This document shows, piece by piece, positions 18,557-28,000 of a stretch of 64,000 nt of DNA. Made by a program: the position numbers and the translations under genes. The notes under the pieces were generated by a model. It saw nothing but the letters and a program-made list of their open reading frames with translations, ran no database searches and was not told the DNA's origin. How positions within the stretch are numbered: position 1 is the stretch's first letter; each line of letters starts with the position of its first letter. The stretch lies in NCBI GenBank assembly GCA_934546985.1, contig CAKTEE010000003.1, positions 184,128 through 248,127 of the forward strand, given 5' to 3'. This stretch comes from an uncultured Eubacteriales bacterium. Its GTDB lineage: Bacteria; Bacillota; Clostridia; Oscillospirales; Acutalibacteraceae.

Positions 18557-18934
18557 CTACATTTTTTCTATCCATTCTTTCAGCTCTTGAATTTCGTCAT
18601 CGGATATTCTCTCACCATCATACAGCGCTTTGACCAGCCCGCTGAAAGACCCGCCTGCAAACCTTTTCCTAAAGCTTTCTTTTTCAATTTCCAGATACTC
18701 CTGCTCTGAAACAACGGTAAAATAACTGCGTTCCTTATTATTTTTCTCAGAACGAAGGAAACCTTTTTTTTCAAGCCTGACAAGCATGGTTAAAACCGTT
18801 TGCTGTTTCCAGTCTTTCTCCGGCAGGGCAAGTCGCAGTTGTTCTGTCAGCACAGGAGATGTCACAGGTTCTTCCGTATGCCAAATCGCTTTCATAATTT
18901 CAAATTCTGCATCAGGCAGTTTTTTCAGCGGCAT
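18557..18934 (-). CDS. BlaI/MecI/CopY family transcriptional repressor
   Basis: A 125-residue winged-helix repressor. The N-terminus LPDAEFEIMKAIWHTEEPVT and TVLTMLVRLEKKGFLRSEK form the typical DNA-binding domain; the C-terminal half (LEIEKESFRKRFAGGSFSGLVKAL and the acidic end) is the dimerisation part. Operators with the TACA-N2-TGTA pattern lie directly upstream, so autoregulation is expected. It is co-transcribed with the M56 protease gene. The effector is unknown; DUF2079 is a likely target gene. Confidence 0.9.
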   Translation of the reverse strand: MPLKKLPDAEFEIMKAIWHTEEPVTSPVLTEQLRLALPEKDWKQQTVLTMLVRLEKKGFLRSEKNNKERSYFTVVSEQEYLEIEKESFRKRFAGGSFSGLVKALYDGERISDDEIQELKEWIEKM

Positions 18935-18954
18935 TGCACCATCCCTTTCCTTTT

Positions 18955-18984
18955 ACTACATTTGTATTTTACTACAAATGTAGT
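18955..18984. promoter_or_regulatory. Tandem BlaI-type operators
   Basis: Two adjacent palindromes, TACATTTGTA and TACAAATGTA, in 30 bases just upstream of the blaI-like start. From here to 19205 no other gene is seen. Confidence 0.75.
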
Positions 18985-19205
18985 TATTGGTCAAGGATTG
19001 TTCTTTGTCATTTTCCAATATTTTTTAAATAAGCGTTCATTCATTGCTGTTTTTCCTATCCCAAAACTTACTTCACCTAAACAGCACTGTTTGAAAGAAA
19101 TGATATTTTATCCTACATTATGATTTTAAAATTATTATTGCATAAAAAACCGGGCGGCAAAATACTGAAGTAGTCAAGAGATAGTAGACAAAAAAAGCCG
19201 GGGAG

Positions 19206-19560
19206 TTAAGCCGTCTGTTCCAATCGAAAGGGGACAGGCGGCTTTTTGCCGAGGAAACGCATGGGACGGAGATAGTTGAAATAATAGATAGTCTGAGCAA
19301 TAACGGCGGATAGATCATCACGTAGCCAATAGCGAAAATGAGAACGCAAAACGATTTTGAATCTGGCAAAGAAGTTTTCCATGACAGCATTGTCACGTAA
19401 CGTACCGACCCTTGACATGCTCTGAACAACACTGTATTCTTTGAGCAGGGATGGTATCCCGCAGAAGAGTACTGAACCCCCTGATCGCTGTGCAAAAGGA
19501 GAACAGGGCGTCCTGTACTCTTTGCTTTTTCCAGTTTTTCTTCCTTGCTGTGGAATGTAT
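19206..19560 (-). pseudogene. IS3-family transposase remnant
   Basis: The C-terminal third of an IS3-type OrfB integrase. One frame reads STGRPVLLLHSDQGVQYSSAGY (written here in two parts: STGRPVLLL and HSDQGVQYSSAGY) at 19525-19457. The sequence then continues, after a frame change, with EYSVVQSMSRVGTLRDNAVMENFF, RFKIVLRSHF and YYFNYLRPMRFLGKKPPV to a stop at 19206. The DNA-binding OrfA and the N-terminal DDE part are missing, and an in-frame TGA stops the frame near 19563. It is therefore a dead fragment. It lies between the blaI operator region and pyrG. Confidence 0.85.
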
Positions 19561-19603
19561 ATTCCTTTCACATCTTTTCACCGCCTTTTTCTTATTATAC
19601 AAC

Positions 19604-19642
19604 AAAAGATAGGAGACACTCTTTTTCGTGTCTCCTATCTTT
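19604..19642 (-). terminator. Terminator of pyrG
   Basis: A perfect 15-bp stem (AAAGATAGGAGACAC with GTGTCTCCTATCTTT), 54 bases beyond the pyrG stop on the minus strand. Confidence 0.8.
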
Positions 19643-19695
19643 ATATCACTTCAGCAAAATACCGTCCGGTTTTTATATTATCACACTATGCAAAA

Positions 19696-21297
19696 TTATG
19701 CATGGTTTTGTTCATCTAATGCTGCACGAATAAAATCTGTAAACAACGGATGCGCATGGTTTGGTCTGGACGCATACTGCGGGTCAAACTGAATTCCGAT
19801 AAACCATGGATGCTCTTTTAATTCCACAGCTTCTGTCAGCAACCCATCAGGAGACACTGCGGACTGAACCAGCCCTGCTTCAACCAGCGCCGGCATATAA
19901 TCCCGATTGACTTCATAAAGGCAATGATGGCGTTCATATACTAAACCGTCCTGATAAATATCGCGAATCCGGCTGCCTTTAAGAAGCTTGCACGGTGCAA
20001 GGCCTTTGCGGATTTTTGCAATCTCGCTTTCTTTATTTTCTATCGTCATGTCAATCAACGGTGTTTCACACGGACCGTATTCAGCAGATCCGGCATTCGG
20101 CAAACCTGCAATATTACGGGCATAATCTACCAGCGCGCCATGCATGCCAAGGCAAATGCCAAAATACGGCACCTGATTGGTACGTGCATAATTCGCAGCA
20201 ATAACATATCCTTCTAAATCTTTTTCACCGAAACTGCCTTCAGCAACAATACCGTCACAGCCGGCAAACACCTCTGCGGCAGGTTTTGTTTTTAAATCAT
20301 CAGAACAAATCCACTCAATCTCCACTTTTGCGTCATTGGCAATTCCCGCATGGGTCAATGCTTCTGCAAGAGAAAGGTATGCGTCACGCAGTTCCACATA
20401 AAGGCCTACAAGGCCGATTTTTACCTTTTTAAAAGAGTTTTTCTGCCGGTTCACCATTTGAATCCAGCCGGAAAGGTTTGGCGTACGGTTTTCCAAATGC
20501 AGATGATGACAGACGGAAGCCGCAAGCCCTTCTTCCTCCAGCAGCAGCGGCACTTCATAAAGGGACGGCGCTGTGAGGTTTTCAATAACATCCTGCGGGC
20601 GCACGTTGCAGAATAACGCAATTTTTTCTCGGATATCCTGCGGAATCGGCATTTCACTGCGGCAAACCAAAACCTGCGGCTGAATACCGAAGCTAAGCAG
20701 TTCTTTTACGCTTTGCTGGGTCGGTTTTGATTTCAGCTCGCCGGAACTGGGAATATAAGGTAAAAGGGTAACGTGTACATAAGCGACGTTTTCCCTGCCA
20801 ACCTCTGTTGCCACCTGACGGATTGCCTCAATAAAAGGCAGACTTTCAATATCGCCGACAGTTCCGCCGATTTCCGTAATAACAACGTCCGTATCGTGAG
20901 AACGTCCGACACGGTAAGCCCGTTCCTTAATCTCATTCGTCACATGAGGGATAACTTGTACAGTTCCTCCGCCGTATTCCCCTTTGCGTTCCTTATTTAA
21001 AATATTCCAATAAATTTTGCCTGCCGTTACATTGGAGTTGACTGACAGGTTTTCATCAACAAAACGTTCATAGTGCCCAATGTCAAGGTCGCCTTCCAAT
21101 CCGTCGTCCGTAACAAAAACCTCGCCGTGCTGTAACGGGCTCATCATTCCGGGGTCGATGTTAATATAAGGGTCAAACTTCTGAATCGTAACACGGTAGC
21201 CGCGCGCTTTCAAAAGCCGCCCCAACGACGCCGCTGTAATGCCCTTGCCCAGACCGGACACAACGCCTCCTGTTACAAACACATACTTTGCAGACAT
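19696..21297 (-). CDS. pyrG: CTP synthase with altered glutaminase triad
   Basis: A 533-residue CTP synthase converting UTP, ATP and an amino donor into CTP. The synthetase domain is well kept: [18 protein letters not shown]-loop, [22 protein letters not shown] and [11 protein letters not shown]. In the glutaminase domain the nucleophile Cys382 (FGICLGMHG) is present. The motif QFHPEF that supplies the catalytic His and Glu reads QFDPQY (Asp505 and Gln507, codons at 19783-19785 and 19777-19779). The usual GGTMRLG and RHRHRYE segments are also changed. Glutamine hydrolysis may be lost, leaving ammonia use. The start at 21297 has AAGGAG upstream; an upstream in-frame start lacks one. It is a single gene followed by an IS remnant. 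Confidence 0.88.
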   Translation of the reverse strand: MSAKYVFVTGGVVSGLGKGITAASLGRLLKARGYRVTIQKFDPYINIDPGMMSPLQHGEVFVTDDGLEGDLDIGHYERFVDENLSVNSNVTAGKIYWNILNKERKGEYGGGTVQVIPHVTNEIKERAYRVGRSHDTDVVITEIGGTVGDIESLPFIEAIRQVATEVGRENVAYVHVTLLPYIPSSGELKSKPTQQSVKELLSFGIQPQVLVCRSEMPIPQDIREKIALFCNVRPQDVIENLTAPSLYEVPLLLEEEGLAASVCHHLHLENRTPNLSGWIQMVNRQKNSFKKVKIGLVGLYVELRDAYLSLAEALTHAGIANDAKVEIEWICSDDLKTKPAAEVFAGCDGIVAEGSFGEKDLEGYVIAANYARTNQVPYFGICLGMHGALVDYARNIAGLPNAGSAEYGPCETPLIDMTIENKESEIAKIRKGLAPCKLLKGSRIRDIYQDGLVYERHHCLYEVNRDYMPALVEAGLVQSAVSPDGLLTEAVELKEHPWFIGIQFDPQYASRPNHAHPLFTDFIRAALDEQNHA

Positions 21298-21441
21298 AAC
21301 ACTTCTCCTTATCTTTTCTTTTTTCAGCAAATTACTTTATTTATTTTACTATTATCCGCGGTCGGGGTCAAGCAAAACAGTTGCAAAAGGGCAGGAAAAA
21401 ATGTATCATTATTATCATAGAACTTTTGGGAGGCGTTCATT

Positions 21442-21888
21442 ATGAAAAGACTAATATCTTTGCTGTTATGCTTAACCTTCTGTATGGCTTTTGCCGCCTG
21501 CGGGCAGGAAAATACAGAACCGCCAAGAACCATTTATGTAGGCAAAATATGTCTTACCCTGCCGTCAGGCTGGATAGAAACTATGGAATCCGACCAGATG
21601 ACGTTTACTTTTAAAGACAGCGGCAACAAAGCTATGGGTAAATTGGTCATTGGTTCCCAAGCAGTAGAAGCACCTGCCGCAGTTACTGATTTTAAAGAAG
21701 CACAGCCGGCAAAAAATGGTGAAGGATTCCAGCAGGCTATTCAAATCATTACGGGAACAGCGCAGGACGGTTCCTCTGTAACTGAGTACCATTTAATTCA
21801 TCAGAAACGCGACTATGTATTTATATTCACATCCGGAGCGGAAGAAACCGTAATCCGGCAGATACTGGATTCTATTGAACTGCAATAA
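21442..21888 (+). CDS. Predicted lipoprotein of unknown function
   Basis: A 148-residue exported protein. MKRLISLLLCLTFCMAFAACGQ is a lipoprotein signal (basic start, hydrophobic core, lipobox AFAAC with Cys20). The mature part (ICLTLPSGWIETMESDQMTFTF ... VFIFTSGAEETVIRQILDSIEL) has the pattern of small lipoproteins of the PsbP/DcrB-like fold, seen as a beta-rich domain ending in a helix; this is a guess from pattern. SD GGGAGG precedes the ATG. It is followed by a terminator. Confidence 0.75.
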   Translation: MKRLISLLLCLTFCMAFAACGQENTEPPRTIYVGKICLTLPSGWIETMESDQMTFTFKDSGNKAMGKLVIGSQAVEAPAAVTDFKEAQPAKNGEGFQQAIQIITGTAQDGSSVTEYHLIHQKRDYVFIFTSGAEETVIRQILDSIELQ

Positions 21889-21894
21889 TAAAAA

Positions 21895-21935
21895 GCTGCC
21901 CCCGGCGTTTTTGCACTGCCGGGGCATTTTGTCTG
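21895..21935 (+). terminator. Terminator of the lipoprotein gene
   Basis: TGCCCCCGGC pairs with GCCGGGGCA and is followed by TTTTGT. Confidence 0.8.
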
Positions 21936-22013
21936 ATTGCAGAACTGGAAAAAGCTTACATTATATGTGCAGAATATGGGCTGTTTTACAGCGCTGCGAA
22001 ACGGAGGGGGATT

Positions 22014-23273
22014 ATGTTACGCAATACCGGCACAAAAAAATATATCATCGTTGCGACCTATTCTATTCTATTGTTTTTGGGTATTTCCAATATTGATAAG
22101 GTCTGGCAGGCTGTCCAGTTCGTTATGGGCCTGCTGACACCCATTATCATCGGCTTATGCATTGCTTTCGTACTGAATTTGCTGATGAAATTTTATGAAA
22201 ACCATATTTTGAAAAAAATGGGGACAAAACGTCCGCGCTTACTGCGATTTAAACGCATGGTAAGCATGCTGATGACTTATTTAAGCGTAATTGCAGTCTT
22301 TACTGCCATCCTGTTTTTCATTATTCCGCAGATTTCTAAAAGCGCGTCTACATTTATTGTGAATGCACCCGGCTATATCACTAATTTTCAGGAATGGACG
22401 CAGGAAATGGCAGTTAAGTTTAACCTGAGCAGTGATATGTGGGAACAAATTCTTAAAAACTGGGAACAAATTTCCGCCGCGTTTACCACTTTCCTGTCCG
22501 ACAGTATGATGAATATTCTGAATTTCACGTTAAATTTCACAAGCAGTGTATTAAATTTTTTCATCGGGCTGATATTCTCTATTTATATGTTGTATTCAAA
22601 AGAAAAACTGCTGGGAATTTTAAAGAAAATGGTATATGCATTTATCAAGCCCTCCTATGCCGGCAAGGTAATAGAAATTTGTTCCCAAACAAACGAAGTA
22701 TTCGGCCGTTTTATCGGCGGACAGTTGACAGAAGCATTTATCCTCGGCTTTTTATGCTTTATTGGCGCCGCTATTCTGCAAATCCCATATGCTCCGCTTG
22801 CGGCCGTATTAATGGGCGTTACCAGTGTGCTCCCTATCGTCGGCGCATACATCGGGACCATTACTTCCGGGCTGATTATTTTCATGGAAGACCCTTTCAA
22901 GGCGCTGATTTTTGTTATCTTTATTCTTTGCCTGCAGCAATTTGAGGGGAATGTTATCTATCCAAAGGTTGTCGGCAGCGCCATTGGCCTGAATGGATTC
23001 TGGGTATTTTCCGCAATTATCATTGGCGGCGGATTATTCGGTATTATGGGCGTTTTAATCAGCGTTCCCCTTACCGCACTGGCCTACACGCTGATGCGTA
23101 CCTTTGTACATAAACGCCTGAAAGAAAACGGGCTGCCGGAACTGGTAACAGTCAGCGCACCGCCCGGCGTAAAAGAAGCGGAAAAAGCGCGTCAGGAAGC
23201 CAAACAGCAAAAAAGGGAATATAAGGAACAAAAGAAAAATTCAAAACTGAAAGATATCACTAGGGAAAAATAA
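22014..23273 (+). CDS. AI-2E family transporter (UPF0118/PerM)
   Basis: A 419-residue polytopic membrane protein of the family named after the E. coli AI-2 exporter; substrates vary and are mostly unknown. The N-terminal paired helices (YIIVATYSILLFLGISNI, FVMGLLTPIIIGLCIAFVLNLL), a cytoplasmic or periplasmic amphipathic middle, and the C-terminal family block (LGFLCFIGAAILQIPYAPLAAVLMGVTSVLPIVG, given here in parts: LGFLCFIGAAIL and VTSVLPIVGAYIG; then VIYPKVVGSAIGL) are all present. The tail after residue 370 is lysine/glutamate-rich and charged. SD GGAGGGGG precedes the ATG. A terminator follows. Confidence 0.88.
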   Translation: MLRNTGTKKYIIVATYSILLFLGISNIDKVWQAVQFVMGLLTPIIIGLCIAFVLNLLMKFYENHILKKMGTKRPRLLRFKRMVSMLMTYLSVIAVFTAILFFIIPQISKSASTFIVNAPGYITNFQEWTQEMAVKFNLSSDMWEQILKNWEQISAAFTTFLSDSMMNILNFTLNFTSSVLNFFIGLIFSIYMLYSKEKLLGILKKMVYAFIKPSYAGKVIEICSQTNEVFGRFIGGQLTEAFILGFLCFIGAAILQIPYAPLAAVLMGVTSVLPIVGAYIGTITSGLIIFMEDPFKALIFVIFILCLQQFEGNVIYPKVVGSAIGLNGFWVFSAIIIGGGLFGIMGVLISVPLTALAYTLMRTFVHKRLKENGLPELVTVSAPPGVKEAEKARQEAKQQKREYKEQKKNSKLKDITREK

Positions 23274-23309
23274 AAAACTTTACCGCGTAAAATAAAATAT
23301 GTATAATTC

Positions 23310-23366
23310 AAACAGGGCTATTCAGGAGAATCATCGCTTTCTTCTGAACAGCCCTGTAACTTTATC
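23310..23366 (+). terminator. Terminator of the AI-2E transporter gene
   Basis: A long stem of about 14 bp (ACAGGGCT(A)TTCAG with CTGAACAGCCCTGT). Confidence 0.7.
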
Positions 23367-23504
23367 ATTTTTAAATAAGATTGAGAAATTAAGCAATTGC
23401 ACAGGCAGTTTATTACAATTTATATTATTTCGGGGGCGGATTATTAAAAAATTTGGCAGATATTTATTTTAATTGCAAAGTTATTTGAACTCTTTAGTTT
23501 TTTG

Positions 23505-23532
23505 TTGATTTTTATTTGCATTGTGATACAAT
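23505..23532 (+). promoter_or_regulatory. Promoter of the stalk-domain protein gene
   Basis: TTGATT at 23505-23510, 16-base spacer, TACAAT at 23527-23532. The rest of the gap 23274-23583 holds only the upstream terminator. Confidence 0.55.
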
Positions 23533-23583
23533 GAAGTTAATGAAACAATAAACGACATTTTTGGACAGAAAGAGGGCAATCAA

Positions 23584-24981
23584 ATGCACAAAAAAATTGT
23601 CAGCATTCTTTTGTGTGCCGTTATGCTATTTTCGATTTGTATCGCAGGCATGACAGCAAGCGCAACACATTATCCTTCTCCCGGCATGGTTTCCGGTTAT
23701 ACAATGGGCGACACTTTAACTGTAAACGGAATAAAATATGAATGTATAACTTGGTGGACAACCACTGAACCTCCGGGGGTATCCTGGAAAGAACTTGGCC
23801 CCGATGATACCAGCGGTGATAAAAACCAAAACACAGCCCAAAAGAGTATCACTATTAACGTTTTACCTACAGATGATAAAATATATATGGGCTATGGAAC
23901 TTTAAAAGATGTTCTTTTAGATCCCAGCGGCAATAAACTGCGTAATTATATCCCCTGTGATAAAATTATTCTAAAAGAAGGGGAACCTATTATATTATAT
24001 ATGACTGCACAAATCCCAGGAAAATGGTATTTAGATATTTACGATGATTGTGTACTATTAGAATTAACAAGCAATGGTTTGGAAGTCACCGGTGCTTCTT
24101 ACGATTGGCGTGGGATAACCAAAAAGGAAATAAATAATTATAAATTAGCACAAAAATTTAATTCAAACAACCAGGTTATTTCTGCTCAGATTAGTTATCA
24201 GCCGAATTCAGTCACACTTTTTGATTTAAAAGGAGATGCTATAGGCTATTGCGGCGACTATTATGAACTTCAAAGCAATTTCTTTTATTATGTTGATTAT
24301 AATGAAATTGAATGGACATCTTCTAACAATAACATTATTGCTATCGCTTCTGTAGGGCAAAAAAAATACCTGCAATACCGGCATCCCGGTAAAGCTACCT
24401 TAACTGCTACTACACAAAATGGCAAGACACAATCTATTGATATCACAGTAAGTGTGGATATGACACTTCAAGTTGGCACAACTCAAGTACATATTGGCAT
24501 TAACTCTAACAATGGGTATCTGATTACTTATCCTTCCTATAATAGCTATCCGGTGCAATATATGAAAAATAATATTGGCACTTATACCGCCATTGCACCA
24601 GTCAGGTTTATTGGAGAATCCATTGGTTACACAGTAGACTATATTGAAGAAACAAAAGATGTCAAACTCACAGATAATATTGATGGGCATTATATTTGTA
24701 TGCGTGTAGGTGAAACTGAGATTACTTCTTATTCCAAACAAGGTATACTAATAGATAAATTTCATTTGCCTACCTCTGTCACCTTGATAAATGGTGTTAC
24801 TTTTGCGCCACTTCGTACAATATCTGAATATTCTGGTCTCCATTGTCAATTTTTCAGCGACAAGTATGGTGATTTTATTATTCTGGATGATTATGAAAAA
24901 CCTCTAAGTGAAAATGAATGTGCTATTAGAATCGGAATAATAGAATTTCCGCCTCCTTGTGTACATAAAGATTATTTATAA
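23584..24981 (+). CDS. Secreted protein with copper amine oxidase N-like stalk domain
   Basis: A 465-residue exported protein. The signal peptide spans residues 1-27 (hydrophobic core, cleavage near ASA/TH). Residues 35-70 (YECITWWTTTEPPGVSWKELG) resemble a small CBM5/12 chitin-binding-like motif. Residues 230-300 form an Ig-like segment (SSNNNIIAIASV ... GKATLTATTQNGK). The C-terminal 150 residues (TAIAPVRFIGESIGYTVDY and VTFAPLRTISEYSGLHCQF) are the two halves of a copper amine oxidase N-terminal-like domain, a common wall or surface module in Clostridia. It is more AT-rich than its neighbours. No enzymatic motif is seen; a surface-binding role is inferred. Confidence 0.75.
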   Translation: MHKKIVSILLCAVMLFSICIAGMTASATHYPSPGMVSGYTMGDTLTVNGIKYECITWWTTTEPPGVSWKELGPDDTSGDKNQNTAQKSITINVLPTDDKIYMGYGTLKDVLLDPSGNKLRNYIPCDKIILKEGEPIILYMTAQIPGKWYLDIYDDCVLLELTSNGLEVTGASYDWRGITKKEINNYKLAQKFNSNNQVISAQISYQPNSVTLFDLKGDAIGYCGDYYELQSNFFYYVDYNEIEWTSSNNNIIAIASVGQKKYLQYRHPGKATLTATTQNGKTQSIDITVSVDMTLQVGTTQVHIGINSNNGYLITYPSYNSYPVQYMKNNIGTYTAIAPVRFIGESIGYTVDYIEETKDVKLTDNIDGHYICMRVGETEITSYSKQGILIDKFHLPTSVTLINGVTFAPLRTISEYSGLHCQFFSDKYGDFIILDDYEKPLSENECAIRIGIIEFPPPCVHKDYL

Positions 24982-25025
24982 ATTTATCCTTTTAAATATC
25001 AAATTTTTTTACCTATTCATCAACA

Positions 25026-25060
25026 ACCCCCGCAGGTTTTCAAACAAACCTGCGGGGGTA
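25026..25060. terminator. Bidirectional terminator
   Basis: ACCCCCGCAGGTTT and AAACCTGCGGGGGT form a perfect 14-bp stem between two convergent genes (24981 and 25086). The T tracts on both sides are weak. Confidence 0.65.
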
Positions 25061-25085
25061 TGTTTATGCGGTAAACTATTGATTA

Positions 25086-28000
25086 CTACTCAACAGACTT
25101 CAGACTTTCGACCATTTTCACCTTTTTCAGGTGGAAGTGCATAACAAAGTTAACGATAACGGAGAACAGAATTGTAATCAGCGCAGCCCAAACAAAGCTC
25201 ATTGGGTTGATGGTGCGCAGGAACATTACCATTTCCACCTCAGCGGTGGTTATTACGTAGTTTTCCAGGAATACACCGAAGATTAACCCAAACAGGATAC
25301 CCATAAGCGTCAACAGAATATTCTCACGGTAAATATAAGCGGAAACTTCTTTATCATAAAAACCAAGGACTTTAATAGTAGCAATTTCCCGAATGCGCTC
25401 ATTAATGTTAATATTTGTCAGGTTATACAGCACTACGAAAGCCAATGCACCTGCGGAAATAATCAGGATAACAATAACCGCATCCAAGCTTTTCATAATA
25501 TCTGCAAAATTTTCACTGATTGCATCAATAAACGCAAACCCAAGAATTTCATCATGCGTCAGCAATTCTTCTGCAAGAACGTCTTCTGTCTGCTGGGATT
25601 TATCATTCAGCGTTATCATCATGGTGGTGTATTCCGGCGCTGTGCTAAAGGTTTTCTCATACAGCGCTGGGGTCATGTAAATATAATGCTGAATATAATT
25701 TTCTGTTACCGCGGCAATTTTCACGCGCACAGGGTTTGCTTCGTCTTTTTCAATAATCAGTTCATCACCGGCACGCAGGCCTAAGGAAGAAGCAAACTTT
25801 TCTGTAATAATTACACCGTCGTCTGCTAAAGTATACGGCTCACCGGAACGGCGATCCCGCAGACTGATAAACTGCGCAAGAACCTCCGAACTTTCCGGCA
25901 CGAATAAATCCGCTTCCATTTTTTGCTTTTCCGTTCCGGCGCTGTAGCTTTTGGACGCCGCAGTCATGCTGTTGGAAATACGGGAATCTATCAGGATGAA
26001 ATCCAGTTTTTCCTCTTTATTTTCCTGAGTAATACCGTCATTCAGCATAATCTGCATATCATAACTGCTGATATCTTTGAACTGCTTATCAATCATGCCG
26101 GCAATAGCATTTTTCAGCCCGAAACCGGTTAAAAGCAAGGCGGTACAGCCGGCAATACCAATCACCGTCATCAGGAACCGTTGTTTATATCGGAAAATAT
26201 TCCGCGCTGTAACCTTTTGAGTGAATTTTAAATGCTTCCAAATGAACGGAATCCGTTCCAATAGAATGCGTTTGCCGGATTTCGGCGCTTTGGGCCGCAT
26301 TAACTGCGCAGGGTCTGAAAGCATTACTTTCCAACAGACGCCCACTGCTGCAAGTACTGTGCAGAGCAGTGCGGCAATGATACCAATCAATGCATAGTTC
26401 CAATGGAAAGGCGTTAAGGTTTTCACAGGGAAAATATACATAATTTTATACGCATTCACAATAACCATGGGGAATAACTGGAATCCCACAAGCAAACCGA
26501 AAATACTTCCGCCCAAGCCAGCCGCCGCGGCATAAACCAGATACTTGCGGATAATCTTGCCTTTTCCGTAGCCAAGGGCTTTTAAAGTACCAATCTGTGT
26601 GCGGTCTTCTTCTACCATACGGGTCATCGTTGTCAGGCAAACCAGCGCGGCAACGACAAAGAAGAAAACAGGGAACACTTTTGCTATTGCGGCAATACGG
26701 TTAGTATTTTCGCCGTAACCGGAATAACCGGGGATTGCGGAACGGTCCATAATATACCATGTAGGGATTTCCAGTTCCGCAAGCTCTTTTTCCCCTTCCG
26801 CAATTTGTTCACGCGCATCGTCGAGCTCTTTTTCCGCATCTGTCTTTTTTTCATTGAATTCTTTTTCAGAATCTTCCAACTGTTCCTTTGCATCAGCCAG
26901 TTGGCCTTTTGCATCACCAAGCTGTGCCTGCCCTTTTGACTGCGCGCTTTTCAGTTCATTCGTTTTTTGGCTGAGGAGCGCGGAAGAACTATCCAGCTTT
27001 TTTTTCGCTTCTTCCAGTTTTTCCTGTGCATCCTTTAACTGCTGTTCTTTTTCATTCAGCAATGTTTCTGCTTCGGCCAACTGTTTTTTTCCGTCAATGA
27101 CCTGCTGATTTTTTTCTTCCCATTGTTTTTCACCATCAGCAAGCTGTTTGTTTGCTTCATCCAACTGTATCTGCAATTCTTCCGTCTGCGCTAAAATTTC
27201 ATTATAATTGTCTTTGAACTTCTGATAAGCGTTCGCTACGGTTACGGATGTGGAAATACCGTATTCTTTCAAAAACGCACGCAAACCCGCCACTTCATCA
27301 GGATAAGTTGTTTCCAGAATCTCCAGCAGTTTCTCTAAAGAAGCATCTCCATATTTATCCACATACGGATCCAACTTATCCAGATTACTGCCCGCCTGTA
27401 CCAACAGCTTTTTGGCGGTGTTATACAGCTTTTGCAAAGTTTCCAACTGCCTGCGGGATTCTTCCAACTGCTGTTTTGCCTCTTTCAGTTGTGCTTCGCC
27501 ATCCGCAAGCTCCTGCTTTTTCTGCGCAAGCTGTTCCCGCGCGGCGGGGATTTCTTTATCCGCAAGGGCTTTTGCTTCCAGATATGCCTGATACTGTTGG
27601 TTAAACTCTTTTTCACCGGCGGTAAGCTCCGCTTTGCCGCTGTTAATTTGTTTCCATGCATCCTGCATTTTTTTCTGGAATTCTGCTTCCTGAGCATTTA
27701 GTTTCTGCTCGTTTTCCTCAATTTCACTGCGTGCGTCCTCCAGCTTTTGCTGTGCATCAGAAAGTTCTTTTTCCCCATCGGCAACCTTTTTGCGCGCGTC
27801 AATCAGGGCGGCTTCCGCTTCATCAAGAATTTCCGTATAACGCAGAGTTTCCCTGTCATCAGAGATAGCGTCAATGGCATCTTTCACCTTATCTACAGTT
27901 TCCTTGTACGCATCAGCATAGCTGGAAAGCTCCCGCGCTCCCGCTACGGAAAGGTAAAGCTCAGGATAGGCTTCAATTACAAAATCTTCCGCAGGAATCA

